Assembly: GCA_024235215.1 (NCBI GenBank)
Contig: JACKMU010000004.1
Span: 248,001 to 312,000 of the forward strand
Direction: 5' to 3'
Source: Chromatiaceae bacterium
GTDB taxonomy: Bacteria; Pseudomonadota; Gammaproteobacteria; Chromatiales; Chromatiaceae
DNA length: 64,000 nucleotides
In this document: piece after piece, positions 46,716-55,410 of the stretch
Layout: each line of letters begins with the position of its first letter
How positions within the stretch are numbered: position 1 is the stretch's first letter
Translations under genes and position numbers: made by a program
Notes under the pieces: model-generated
Told to the model about the DNA's origin: nothing
The model's database searches: none
The model's input: the letters and a program-made list of their open reading frames with translations, nothing else

Positions 46716-47315
46716 ATGGCTAAGCCTATTCCACGCAGGCAGCTGATTCTCGAAGCGCTTGCCCGGGAGCTGGAGAAGAGTCCCGGCGGGCGTATTACCA
46801 CTGCCGCACTGGCGCGCGCCAGCGGCGTTTCAGAGGCGGCGCTCTACCGCCATTTCTCCAGCAAGGCGAAGATGTTCGAGGGGCTGATCGAGTTCGCGGA
46901 GGAGACCGTTTTCGCGCGTATCAATCAGATCATGGAGAATGAGAAGTCGACCTCGCTGAGATGTTTCAACGTGCTCTATCTGCTGCTCGCGTTTGCGGAT
47001 AGAAATCCTGGCATTACCCGGGTTCTGTTGGGGGATGCACTGGTGGGCGAACAGGCGCGCCTGCACACGCGCGTGGAGCAATTCTTCGCGCGTCTTGAGA
47101 CACAGCTCAAACAGATCCTCAGAGAGTCGCGCATGCGTGAAGGGGAGCAGAGTGCGCTGGACGTTGAGCAGGCCGCAAGCCTGATGCTGGCGTTGGTGGA
47201 GGGACGGATGCAGCGATTTCTGCGTACCCGCTTCCGTGTTTCGCCGCTGGCCGAGTGGGACGGGCATTGGGGGTTGATCGAGCCGTGTCTGTTTCCCCCG
47301 GCGCCGGCCGACTAA
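46716..47315 (+). CDS. slmA: Nucleoid occlusion factor SlmA (TetR family)
   Basis: A 199-residue TetR-fold DNA-binding protein. The N-terminal HTH reads ITTAALARASGVSEAALYRHF, and the LYRHFSSKAKMFEGLIEF segment and the AFADRNPGITRVLLGDAL helix are SlmA-specific. SlmA bound to its chromosomal sites disassembles FtsZ rings over the nucleoid. It is 5 bp behind argB; in E. coli it sits between dut and pyrE, so the neighbourhood is preserved. Confidence 0.92.
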   Translation: MAKPIPRRQLILEALARELEKSPGGRITTAALARASGVSEAALYRHFSSKAKMFEGLIEFAEETVFARINQIMENEKSTSLRCFNVLYLLLAFADRNPGITRVLLGDALVGEQARLHTRVEQFFARLETQLKQILRESRMREGEQSALDVEQAASLMLALVEGRMQRFLRTRFRVSPLAEWDGHWGLIEPCLFPPAPAD

Positions 47316-47342
47316 TCCGGTGTGGCAGCACGGTTCGACCGG

Positions 47343-48344
47343 TTACTGTGAGCCTTTCGAACTCTGTGCCAGGTAATCGCGGAAGCCGATGCGGATCTGC
47401 TCGATCTCCGGCGTGATGCAGAAATCCTTGCCGCGCGGTGAATCCTTGCACTGCAGGTCCAGGAACAGGCGCGCCCCTGGGACATCGGCATCCACGATGC
47501 GCGAGACAGCGATGGTGATGTCGTTGTCCTTCAGTGGGGCGGCGGTCATGATGATGCTGTCGGCCAGCAGCTGCAGACGGGTCGTCGCGTGTTGCCGTAC
47601 ATAGGACTCGGCGCGCTTCCAGAGTGCATCGCATTGGGGCTCATCTTCACAGATCACTACTGTCTCAAGCAGCGTGTTGTGGTGTTTTCTGTTCTGCTCT
47701 TCCGCCGATTCTGCAGGTGTGAGCAGATTTTTCAACTCTCTGAAGCGTTGCAGGTCGGCGTTGTGCTTATCCCTGATCTGCTCTTTGTGCTGCTCCTTGC
47801 GAATGATGTTCGCATGCGCATCTTTCAGCGCCTTGCGTGTACTCTCGATCTCTTTGAGGTAGTTGCCGGAGACGGTATGTCCCTGGCGTTCGGTGTCGGC
47901 AGCCTGCTTTTGCATTCCCGCCAGCTTCAGTTTCAGGCGATGGATGTTGGTGCGGTCAATCTGTATCGAGGTGTCTATCGAGACCAGCTTTCCATTCATC
48001 GCCATCTGTATGTCATCTTCATTGCGGAAGGTGCGAATCAACACCTGGTCCCGCTCCCGCTGTTCGGCGATGAGTCGCTGCTCCTCTGCGCGTAACCGTC
48101 TCAATTCCGCTTCCCGCGCCAACTCCTCTTCGCTCTTCGCTGCCTCTATGTGCCGGGTCTCGATGCCCCGGTCATTCAATTGTGTGCGTGCGCTTTTGAC
48201 ATGCTCGGGTGGCACCCGGTCGGAGTAGTACACGTTTCCCTGTTCATCCGTCCAGCGATAGGTGCGAGCAGTCAGATCCGTGCTTGCAGCGGTCAGCAGT
48301 AAAGCAAGTAGCGGTAGGCCAAAAGTTTGTCTGGTCCAGGGCAT
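47343..48344 (-). CDS. DUF4124 domain protein with coiled coil
   Basis: A 333-residue exported protein. A signal peptide (FGLPLLALLLTAASTDLTA) leads into a DUF4124 domain (RTYRWTDEQGNVYYSDRVPPE), which is common in gammaproteobacterial envelope proteins of unknown function. Residues 70-220 are highly charged and helical, and the C-terminal part has four cysteines (CEDEPQC, C...C near the end) that may form disulfides in the periplasm. ATG 48344 is preferred to TTG 48353. It lies convergent with slmA and upstream of nothing related. Confidence 0.75.
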   Translation of the reverse strand: MPWTRQTFGLPLLALLLTAASTDLTARTYRWTDEQGNVYYSDRVPPEHVKSARTQLNDRGIETRHIEAAKSEEELAREAELRRLRAEEQRLIAEQRERDQVLIRTFRNEDDIQMAMNGKLVSIDTSIQIDRTNIHRLKLKLAGMQKQAADTERQGHTVSGNYLKEIESTRKALKDAHANIIRKEQHKEQIRDKHNADLQRFRELKNLLTPAESAEEQNRKHHNTLLETVVICEDEPQCDALWKRAESYVRQHATTRLQLLADSIIMTAAPLKDNDITIAVSRIVDADVPGARLFLDLQCKDSPRGKDFCITPEIEQIRIGFRDYLAQSSKGSQ

Positions 48345-48463
48345 AGGTAACAAGTCGGGTCAAAGTACACTGGTCATTTTGCAAGCTTAGCGGCATTGAT
48401 TTTGAAATATTTAGAATCCCATCAAGAATATGGAAAATTCCAGTGGTTATTTCTGCATCAGGG

Positions 48464-49108
48464 TCAACCCACTCCGTAGGCGTCGCGATAAGCTTGGATG
48501 CGCTGCAGCGCCTGCTCCGAGCCGGTACGCTCATTCAGGAAGCTGATCAGATGCTCCAGCCTGACAATCGCTGCGACCGGGATACGGTAGCGTTGTTCCA
48601 CCTCCTGTATCGCGGAGATCTCCCCCTGACCACGCTCCTGACGGTCCAGCGCAATGACCACACCGGCCGGGGTGGCGCCCTGAGCCCCGATGATATCCAT
48701 CGCTTCGCGCACCGCAGTTCCCGCAGTGATGACGTCATCGATGATCAGCGCACGGCCGTTCAGTGGGTGCCCTACAATGCTGCCGCCCTCACCGTGATCT
48801 TTCGCCTCTTTGCGGTTGAAAGCGTAAGGAGTATCCAGCCCATGTTGCTCGAACAGTGCGGCGCTGGTAACCGCTGCCAGTGGTATTCCCTTGTAGGCAG
48901 GACCGAACAGTACGTCGAACTGGATTCCCGAGGCGATGATCGCCTGGGCGTAAAATCGTCCCAGCCGCGCCAGACTGGCGCCGCTGTTGAACAGCCCCGC
49001 GTTGAAAAAGTATGGGCTTACGCGTCCAGACTTGAGTGTGAACTCCCCGAACTTCAGTACACCGACTTCGAGTGCGAAATCGAGAAATTCACGCTGGTAA
49101 TCGTGCAT
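48464..49108 (-). CDS. pyrE: Orotate phosphoribosyltransferase
   Basis: A 214-residue PyrE that joins orotate to PRPP to make OMP in pyrimidine synthesis. Motifs are GEFTLKSGRVSPYFFNAG, VLFGPAYKGIPLA, YAFNRKEAKDHGEGG (catalytic loop) and the PRPP motif ALIIDDVITAGTAVREA. ATG 49108 was chosen over TTG 49114. The position near slmA is conserved with E. coli, where slmA precedes pyrE. Confidence 0.97.
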   Translation of the reverse strand: MHDYQREFLDFALEVGVLKFGEFTLKSGRVSPYFFNAGLFNSGASLARLGRFYAQAIIASGIQFDVLFGPAYKGIPLAAVTSAALFEQHGLDTPYAFNRKEAKDHGEGGSIVGHPLNGRALIIDDVITAGTAVREAMDIIGAQGATPAGVVIALDRQERGQGEISAIQEVEQRYRIPVAAIVRLEHLISFLNERTGSEQALQRIQAYRDAYGVG

Positions 49109-49657
49109 TGTCAAACTCCGGTTGGGCTATGCCTGGACCAAACACGCTGTTATGGCTATCTCGGTGGTGCTCCCATTTTCTGGCTGTTTCACCGCCGACC
49201 CATTCGATTCCTCCTTGACCGACCGCTCCTGCTTGGCGGAGTTCCGGTATAGTGGAAATCAGGAGCAACACTTCACCGACCGGTAACCACCCCCATGTCG
49301 GCCTGCGCTGCGGAAGGCTGGTGCGGATTACAGCTTCACGCATGGGGTGGACGGTGAAGATATCGGCCATTCTCCTCGCTGACCAGTTGTGGTGCAAGGC
49401 ATTGCTCCGGATTTCCCTGGTTGTCGCGGTCACCTCAGAGATGTCTCCAACAGCTTTCGCTGCGGTTTGTGCAAACGGCTTGCGGTCCACGCCGTTTCCG
49501 GCTGTATAATTCCGCTCTCAATCGGGCAGGATGGTGCTGCAGAGTGGAACTCCGCACATGATCTGCCACGGCAGGGCTCAGCCAATCAGCGGGGTGGATC
49601 ATTCGGCAACCTGAAAGAAGCTGGAGCGAAGCGTGGCTGGCGTACCGCCAGCCACGG
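49109..49657. other. About 550-bp interval between pyrE and the AmpG-type gene
   Basis: No gene can be supported here. Open frames on both strands have no ribosome sites or recognisable motifs. Its right end (49562-49657) is open in the AmpG frame and encodes AmpG-like residues, so the real transporter gene probably begins in this interval. A promoter-like pair is at 49480-49510. Confidence 0.5.
49480..49510 (+). promoter_or_regulatory. Promoter-like sequence before the AmpG-type operon
   Basis: TTGCGG (49480-49485) and a perfect TATAAT (49505-49510) are 19 bp apart, slightly wide. It would start transcription about 90 bp before the probable beginning of the transporter coding region. Confidence 0.35.
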
Positions 49658-50968
49658 GTGCTTGGTATGATATTTCTTGGCTTTTCCGCCGGCCTGCCTT
49701 TTCTGCTGGTCTTCTCCACGCTCTCCGCTTGGCTTACCGATGCTGGTTTGTCGCGCACGTTGATCGGCTATTTCAGCTGGATTGGCATAACCTACTCCAT
49801 CAAAGTGTTCTGGGCGCCGGTTATCGACCGCCTGCCCTTGCCCTATCTGACCGCACTCCTCGGCAAGCGCCGTAGTTGGATGCTTGTGGCGCAGATCGGT
49901 ATTGCAGTGGGGCTGGTGGGGATGGCCAGTGCGGATGTGCAGCGGGAGACTACTCAGGTGGCGCTGTTCGCGCTGGTGGTGGCTTTCTGCTCCGCAACCC
50001 AGGATGTCACCATCGATGCTTACCGTATCGAGGCGGTGGACAAGCGACTGCAGGGAGCGATGGCGGCAACCTATGTGTTCGGTTATCGTCTGGCGCTGCT
50101 CGCGGCGGGTGCGGGTGCGTTTTACCTGGCGGCTTTCTCCTCCTGGCCGGTTGCCTACCTGGGAATGGCGTCTTTGATGCTGATCGGGATGGTTGCCACG
50201 CTGGTTGTCAGTGAGCCGGATCGCTCCGTCAGCACCGCAACTCGGGAACTGGAAGTGCGCGTGGAGTCGTTGGTTGGAATCAGGAACCCCAGACAGGGTC
50301 GATGGTCAAGGTTCACCGCTTGGTTCTCCGATGCGGTGATCAGCCCCTTCGTCGAGTTCTTCAACCGTAACGGTCGCTCAGCACTGGTGATCCTGCTGTT
50401 GATCGGGCTATACAAGGTCAGTGACATCACCATGGGGGTGATGGCCAACCCATTCTATCTCGATCTGGGCTTCAGTAAGATCCAGATCGCTGACGTCACC
50501 AAGATTTTCGGATTTTTCATGACCATCGCCGGGGCTGCGCTGGGGGGCCTGCTGGTGGTGCGGTACGGTATCATGCGCCCGCTGCTGCTGGGAGCGGTGA
50601 TGGTGGCGTTGACCAATCTGCTGTTTGCGCTATTGGCGGTTACACCGGCCGATCTCCGGTTGCTCGCATTGGTGGTCAGCGCCGACAATCTGAGTGGTGG
50701 CATCGCGACGTCGGTTTTCGTTGCCTACCTGTCGAGTCTGACCAACAGCGCTTACACAGCGACTCAGTACGCCCTGTTCAGCTCACTGATGACGTTGCCG
50801 GCCAAGCTGCTGGGAGGCTTTTCCGGGATCATCGTCGACGGTTACGGTTACCTCTGGTTTTTTGTCTATGCGGCAGCCACCGGGATACCGGCGATACTGC
50901 TGGTGCTTTTTCTGAGCAGTGATCGGGCGGATATGCTGTCAAGTGCCCCGGTCAAGGGCGGATCATAG
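49658..50968 (+). CDS. ampG: AmpG-family muropeptide MFS transporter
   Basis: A protein of at least 436 residues with 12 hydrophobic segments. LGMIFLGFSAGLPFLLVFSTLSAWL, APVIDRLPLP, LGKRRSWM, CSATQDVTIDAYRIE and NPFYLDLGFSKIQIADVTKIFG are AmpG landmarks. AmpG imports anhydromuropeptides for cell-wall recycling. GTG 49658 is the only canonical start. However, the frame is open back to 49562 and encodes SWSEAWLAYRQPR, which matches the conserved AmpG N-terminus, so translation may begin upstream at a non-standard codon such as ATT 49601. It leads a three-gene operon. Confidence 0.87.
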   Translation: MLGMIFLGFSAGLPFLLVFSTLSAWLTDAGLSRTLIGYFSWIGITYSIKVFWAPVIDRLPLPYLTALLGKRRSWMLVAQIGIAVGLVGMASADVQRETTQVALFALVVAFCSATQDVTIDAYRIEAVDKRLQGAMAATYVFGYRLALLAAGAGAFYLAAFSSWPVAYLGMASLMLIGMVATLVVSEPDRSVSTATRELEVRVESLVGIRNPRQGRWSRFTAWFSDAVISPFVEFFNRNGRSALVILLLIGLYKVSDITMGVMANPFYLDLGFSKIQIADVTKIFGFFMTIAGAALGGLLVVRYGIMRPLLLGAVMVALTNLLFALLAVTPADLRLLALVVSADNLSGGIATSVFVAYLSSLTNSAYTATQYALFSSLMTLPAKLLGGFSGIIVDGYGYLWFFVYAAATGIPAILLVLFLSSDRADMLSSAPVKGGS

Positions 50969-51645
50969 TGCCGGAGTTGAGCTATCTGACAGCATTTATC
51001 GTCGGTTTGCTCGGGGGTGGGCATTGCATCGGCATGTGTGGCGGTATCATTGGGGCGCTCACCCTGGGGCTGCAGCGGGAACGTCACAGAAGTATCGCTG
51101 AGATGCTCCCCTATCAGTTTGCCTACAACCTGGGTAGGGTCGTCAGCTACACCGCAGCCGGTGCACTGATGGGAGCGCTGGGTATGCTGCTGGCCGAGGT
51201 GCTGCCGCTCTACCTGGCGCAGCGGGCATTGCTGGTACTTGCCGGGCTCTTCATGTTGTTGCTTGGGCTCTATCTCTCTGGCTGGTGGCTGCTGCTGAGT
51301 CGGCTCGAAGCACTCGGTGGTCTTCTGTGGCGGCGTATCGAGCCGCTCGGCCGCAGACTCTTTCCGGTGCGAACACCCGGGCAGGCGCTGCTGCTGGGAC
51401 TGGTCTGGGGCTGGATTCCCTGTGGTCTGGTCTACAGCATGCTGGTCAACGCGGTCGCAACTGGTTCGGTGCTGCGCGGTGCGTTGGTGATGCTGGCCTT
51501 TGCCTTGGGTACATTGCCAACGCTGATAACGATAGGGGTTTTGACCGGAGTGGCAGCGCGTTTGGCGGGCTCGTCCGGGTTGCGCACAGCGGCCGGAGTG
51601 TTGGTGATGTTGTTTGGTGCGGTAACTTTGTGGCGGGCGTTCTGA
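50968..51645 (+). CDS. SafE/DsbD_2-type membrane protein
   Basis: A 225-residue membrane protein with about six helices. GGGHCIGMCGGIIGAL near the N-terminus and GLVWGWIPCGLVYSML in the middle carry the paired cysteines of the DsbD_2/SafE-like family (often listed as sulfite exporter TauE/SafE family), members of which move reductant or copper during cytochrome oxidase assembly. Function here is unproven. The GTG start overlaps the ampG stop by one base and the stop overlaps the next ATG, so the three genes are coupled. Confidence 0.8.
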   Translation: MPELSYLTAFIVGLLGGGHCIGMCGGIIGALTLGLQRERHRSIAEMLPYQFAYNLGRVVSYTAAGALMGALGMLLAEVLPLYLAQRALLVLAGLFMLLLGLYLSGWWLLLSRLEALGGLLWRRIEPLGRRLFPVRTPGQALLLGLVWGWIPCGLVYSMLVNAVATGSVLRGALVMLAFALGTLPTLITIGVLTGVAARLAGSSGLRTAAGVLVMLFGAVTLWRAF

Positions 51646-52127
51646 TGGCAGCGATGCATAAGCTGATCGTTGGGGCACGAGGCTGGGACCACCCCGGATG
51701 GGTCGATGTCTTTTATCCGGCTGACCTGCCGCAAGCGTGGCGTCTGACCTACTACGCGAACGAGTTTCCTGGGGTTTTACTGCCGGAAACGCTATGGCTT
51801 TCCGCCACTCCGGCGCGGGTCGCAGGCTGGTGTGAGGAGGTGGCGGACGATTTTCTCTTCTTTCTGGAGTGCCGGGATGCATTGCGTGTCGTACCAACAG
51901 CGCGCCGGTACCAGAAACTGTTCAGATCGCACTGGGGTGGTGTTCCAGACATCGCTACTGCACTGATGCCCTCCGCAGGGATTTTTGATCTGCGCGCACT
52001 GCGCAGACGTTTCGAAGTGTTGCTGGGTTTCAGTGGGAGCGTGCTGGTACCCGCTTTTTTCCTGTCCGGGGATCCTCCCGATATTGGCCGGTTGCGCCAG
52101 GCAAAAATGCTGGCCGATATGCTTTGA
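51645..52127 (+). CDS. DUF72-like protein, short
   Basis: A 160-residue protein of uncertain function. Its N-terminus GARGWDHPGWVDVFYP resembles the GWxHxxWxxxFYP start of the DUF72 (YecE) family, but it is much shorter than the usual 240-300 residues and seems to keep only parts of the barrel. It starts in the stop codon of the SafE-like gene. A degenerate or specialised DUF72 relative is the best guess. Confidence 0.5.
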   Translation: MAAMHKLIVGARGWDHPGWVDVFYPADLPQAWRLTYYANEFPGVLLPETLWLSATPARVAGWCEEVADDFLFFLECRDALRVVPTARRYQKLFRSHWGGVPDIATALMPSAGIFDLRALRRRFEVLLGFSGSVLVPAFFLSGDPPDIGRLRQAKMLADML

Positions 52128-52263
52128 CCGGACAACGATGGCGTTCTCCGATGCGGGTCACAAAAGCGGCAGTGACAATACGCTTACAAGCATTCCGCTT
52201 GACCCTGATCCATTCCAAGGGGAAAATCGAAACCTTTTACTGTAACGCACAGCTCCCTATCCG

Positions 52264-53073
52264 ATGCGTGACGATAAACCCTTGGTAACCATTCGTGGTC
52301 TGCGTTTCTTACGCGGCGACCGGGCAATTTTTGACGGAGTGGATCTCGACATACCGCGCGGCAAGGTGACCGCCATCATGGGGCCCAGCGGGACCGGCAA
52401 GACGACGCTGCTCAAATTGATCGGCGGGCAGTTGCGCCCAGCGGCCGGGACGATCAATGTGGATGGCGAGTTGGTGCATCAGCTTGCCACCCGCGACCTC
52501 TATCGACTGCGTATGCGCATGGGCATGCTGTTTCAGAGTGGCGCTTTGTTGACCGATATTTCCGTGTTCGAGAATGTCGCCTATCCACTGCGTGAGCACA
52601 CTGGCCTACCGGAATCGCTGATCCGGAAACTGGTGCTGCTGAAGCTCGAAGCGGTGGGATTGCGTGGTGCACGGGATCTGATGCCGCATGAACTCTCCGG
52701 TGGGATGGCACGCCGAGTCGCGCTGGCGCGGGCGATAGCGCTTGATCCGATGATGATCATGTATGACGAACCGTTTACCGGACAGGATCCGATTTCGATG
52801 GGGGTACTGGTCAAATTGATTCGATCGCTGAATGACGCCAGCCGTCTGACCAGTATCATCGTCTCACATGATGTCCGCGAGGCTGCCCAGATTGCCGACT
52901 ATATCTACCTGATCTCCAACGGAATCGTGATAGAGCATGGGGTGCCGGAAGCGATGTTGAGTTCCGCCAGCGAATGGACCAGTCAGTTTATGAACGGGTT
53001 GGCCGATGGTCCGGTCCCTTTTCACTACCCCGCGCCGGCACTGGAGCAGGATCTGATGGGGGCAGCCGGATGA
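52264..53073 (+). CDS. mlaF: Mla phospholipid transport ATPase
   Basis: A 269-residue ABC ATPase. It has Walker A GPSGTGKTT, the Q-loop in MGMLFQSGALLTDISVFENVA, signature LSGGMARRVALARA, and Walker B MIMYDEPFTG. The GALL(T/F)xDxxVFxNVA segment is specific to MCE-type ATPases. MlaF powers the MlaFEDB complex that moves glycerophospholipids between the membranes. It opens the conserved mlaFEDCB operon. Confidence 0.96.
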   Translation: MRDDKPLVTIRGLRFLRGDRAIFDGVDLDIPRGKVTAIMGPSGTGKTTLLKLIGGQLRPAAGTINVDGELVHQLATRDLYRLRMRMGMLFQSGALLTDISVFENVAYPLREHTGLPESLIRKLVLLKLEAVGLRGARDLMPHELSGGMARRVALARAIALDPMMIMYDEPFTGQDPISMGVLVKLIRSLNDASRLTSIIVSHDVREAAQIADYIYLISNGIVIEHGVPEAMLSSASEWTSQFMNGLADGPVPFHYPAPALEQDLMGAAG

Positions 53074-53095
53074 GCATGCTGAGTGGGAGCGACCG

Positions 53096-53875
53096 ATGTT
53101 AGATCTCCTCGCCCGGCTCGGGCGGATTGGTATTGGCAGTCTGGAGCAGCTGGGGCGCGGTCATTTGTTGCTGCTCTACATGGTGGTCGGTGTCGGGGAG
53201 CTGTTTACCCACCCGCGGCTGTTGTTGAAACAGCTCTATTCGGTTGGCGTGCTGTCACTGCTGATTGTCGCCATTTCCGGTACTTTCGTCGGCATGGTAT
53301 TGGGTTTGCAGGGATACTATATCCTGTCGCAGTTTGGCGCCGAGCAGACTCTGGGGGTGATGGTGTCTGCGTCGTTGGTGCGGGAGCTGGGGCCGGTAGT
53401 CACGGCGTTGCTGTTTGCCGGCAGAGCCGGCTCCGCGCTGACCGCCGAGATCGGCCTGATGAAAGCAACCGAACAGTTGTCCGGTCTGGAGATGATGGCG
53501 GTCAACCCGGTCAAGCGCATTCTTACTCCACGGTTTTTCGCTGGACACATCAGCATGCCGATGCTCGCAGCGATGTTCAGCGCACTGGGCGTGATGGGAG
53601 GGTATTTTGTCGGCGTCGGATTGCTTGGGGTGGACGACGGCGCCTTTTGGTCGCAGATGCAGGCGAAAATCGATTTCGACGATGATGTTTTGAACGGTGT
53701 GATCAAGAGTCTGGTGTTCGGTTTGGTTTGCACTTGGATAGCGCTGTTTCAGGGCTACAGCGCGGTACCTACCGCGGAGGGGGTGAGTCGCGCCACCACT
53801 CGCACGGTGGTGCACTCCTCTTTAGCTGTGCTTGGACTGGATTTCATATTGACCGCACTGATGTTTGGAGAGTGA
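53096..53875 (+). CDS. mlaE: Mla transport permease
   Basis: A 259-residue inner-membrane permease with five to six helices. SLLIVAISGTFVGMVLGLQGY, VRELGPVVTALLFAGRAGSALTAEIGLM (partly), KATEQLSGLEMMAVNPVKRI and GFLCTW-type cytoplasmic-loop features mark the MlaE family. It forms the membrane core of the MlaFEDB complex. It starts 22 bp after mlaF and ends 4 bp before the mlaD ATG. Confidence 0.96.
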   Translation: MLDLLARLGRIGIGSLEQLGRGHLLLLYMVVGVGELFTHPRLLLKQLYSVGVLSLLIVAISGTFVGMVLGLQGYYILSQFGAEQTLGVMVSASLVRELGPVVTALLFAGRAGSALTAEIGLMKATEQLSGLEMMAVNPVKRILTPRFFAGHISMPMLAAMFSALGVMGGYFVGVGLLGVDDGAFWSQMQAKIDFDDDVLNGVIKSLVFGLVCTWIALFQGYSAVPTAEGVSRATTRTVVHSSLAVLGLDFILTALMFGE

Positions 53876-53879
53876 GCGG

Positions 53880-54359
53880 ATGAACAATAACAGAATGCTG
53901 GAGATAACGGTCGGTGCCTTTATGGCACTCGGACTGCTCGCGCTGTTCTTTCTGTCGATGCAGGTGAGCAATCTGAGCGCTGCCTCCAGCGGCGGCGGAT
54001 ACAATGTGGAAGCTCGATTTGACAATATCGGCAGTCTGAAAGTCCGTTCTCCGGTCACTATGGCCGGGGTCAGGGTTGGAAGGGTGAGTGCGATTGATTT
54101 CGACCGCAAAACCTTCGAGGCGGTAGTGACGCTGCACATCGACTCTGACTATGAACAGGCAATCCCCGACGACACCTTCGCCAAGATTTTCACCGCGGGA
54201 TTGCTGGGAGAGCAGTACATCGGACTGGATGCGGGCGGCAGCCCGAACTTTCTGGCGGAGGGAGGCAAGATCTCTCTGACCCAGTCCGCACTGGTGTTGG
54301 AAGAGATCATCGGGCAGTTTCTGTTCAGCAAGGCGGAAGAGGGTGGAAAAGTTGAATAG
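53880..54359 (+). CDS. mlaD: Mla MCE-domain protein
   Basis: A 159-residue protein. An N-terminal TM helix (about 10-30) precedes one MCE domain: YNVEARFDNIGSLKVRSPV, MAGVRVGRV, and FTAGLLGEQYIGLDAGG. MlaD forms a periplasmic hexameric ring that carries lipid from MlaC to MlaE. The ATG at 53880 has GGAG upstream inside the end of mlaE. It overlaps mlaC by 17 bp. Confidence 0.96.
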   Translation: MNNNRMLEITVGAFMALGLLALFFLSMQVSNLSAASSGGGYNVEARFDNIGSLKVRSPVTMAGVRVGRVSAIDFDRKTFEAVVTLHIDSDYEQAIPDDTFAKIFTAGLLGEQYIGLDAGGSPNFLAEGGKISLTQSALVLEEIIGQFLFSKAEEGGKVE

Positions 54360-54972
54360 ACGGATTTCTATAGCGTGGTTTACGGTACTTCTGCTGACTT
54401 TGGGCGGTTTGGCGCGGGCGACGATGATCGATCCATCCAATCCACTCGATCTGGTGCGCAAGACCACCGAACAGGTGTTGGACCGGATAGCTCAGCAGCG
54501 CAGTGAGTTGAATACCAACCCCGGTCGCGTGTACGAACTGGTCAATGAGCTGGTGCTGCCGCGGTTCGATTTTGAGTACATGTCGCAACTGGTGTTGGGC
54601 AAGTATTGGGCGCGTGCCAGCGTGGAGCAAAGATCTCAGTTCGTCATCGCTTTTCGTGAACTGCTGGTGCGTACCTATGCCACCACACTGCTCAATTATG
54701 CTGATCAGACGATCGAATTTCTGCCACTGCGCGTGGTGGATGGGGCGACCGATGTAACCGTAAGTACCCGGGTAGTGGGTGGGGGTGCACCACCGATTCC
54801 GATCGACTACAGCCTCGCTCTGAAAAACGGGGAGTGGAGGGTGTACGATGTCGTGATCGACAATATCAGCTTGGTTTCGCAATATCGCAGGAGCTATGCA
54901 ATGCATATCAAGCGTTACCAGATGGAGGGGCTTATTGAGCAGATGAACAAACTCAATGAGCGGAATCGATGA
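54343..54972 (+). CDS. mlaC: Mla periplasmic lipid-binding protein
   Basis: A 209-residue periplasmic protein. The signal peptide (about residues 9-26, WFTVLLLTLGGLARA) is followed by an MlaC/Ttg2D fold: NPLDLVRKTTEQVLDRI, VLPRFDFEYMSQLVLGKYW, and EWRVYDVVIDNISLV. It shuttles phospholipids across the periplasm. The GTG start within mlaD is preceded by GGAAGAGG. It overlaps mlaB by 17 bp. Confidence 0.95.
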   Translation: MEKLNRRISIAWFTVLLLTLGGLARATMIDPSNPLDLVRKTTEQVLDRIAQQRSELNTNPGRVYELVNELVLPRFDFEYMSQLVLGKYWARASVEQRSQFVIAFRELLVRTYATTLLNYADQTIEFLPLRVVDGATDVTVSTRVVGGGAPPIPIDYSLALKNGEWRVYDVVIDNISLVSQYRRSYAMHIKRYQMEGLIEQMNKLNERNR

Positions 54973-55318
54973 TGCAGACTGTATTCCCGCGATGAATCCC
55001 GAGCTGAGTGAGGGTGCTGTTACCCGGGCAGAGATAGTCCGGACCGGAGAGGGGCGCTTTCAGGTCTCCGGTGATCTGGTGTTTGCCACGGTTCCGGCGC
55101 TGCTACAAAAGGCAGCGCCGCTGCTGGCGCAGAGTCGGGTGGTGACGTTGGATCTTGCCGCTGTCGGCCATTGCGACAGCGCCGGGCTGGCGTTGCTGCT
55201 GGAGTGGGTGGCTACAGGTGCCAGCGTGGGACAGCGGATCAGCTTCCTCAATCTGCCCGAGGCGCTGGTTGGGATAGCCCGGCTCAGTAATGCTGAATCA
55301 CTGCTGCCAACAGCGTAA
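54956..55318 (+). CDS. mlaB: Mla STAS-domain protein
   Basis: A 120-residue cytosolic STAS domain: GRFQVSGDLVFATVPALL, then VTLDLAAVGHCDSAGLALLLEW, where the DSAG loop is the family signature. MlaB binds MlaF and is needed for assembly and activity of the ATPase. It is the last gene of the mla set; the small bolA-type gene ibaG that often follows is not present. Confidence 0.93.
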   Translation: MSGIDDADCIPAMNPELSEGAVTRAEIVRTGEGRFQVSGDLVFATVPALLQKAAPLLAQSRVVTLDLAAVGHCDSAGLALLLEWVATGASVGQRISFLNLPEALVGIARLSNAESLLPTA

Positions 55319-55410
55319 CCGCCACACTGATTTTTCGTTTTTCGCTTTTTTCGTTATGATACGCCGCTTCCCCGAATCGGCCTGTCCCACTCCTCTTTGC
55401 AGCTAATCAC

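Noticed and set aside
49089..49490. 133-codon minus-strand frame upstream of pyrE
   Set aside because: It overlaps pyrE, has no ribosome site and has no recognisable family features.
55355..55360. TATGAT as a -10 element for murA
   Set aside because: No acceptable -35 at the proper distance; read-through from mla is equally likely.
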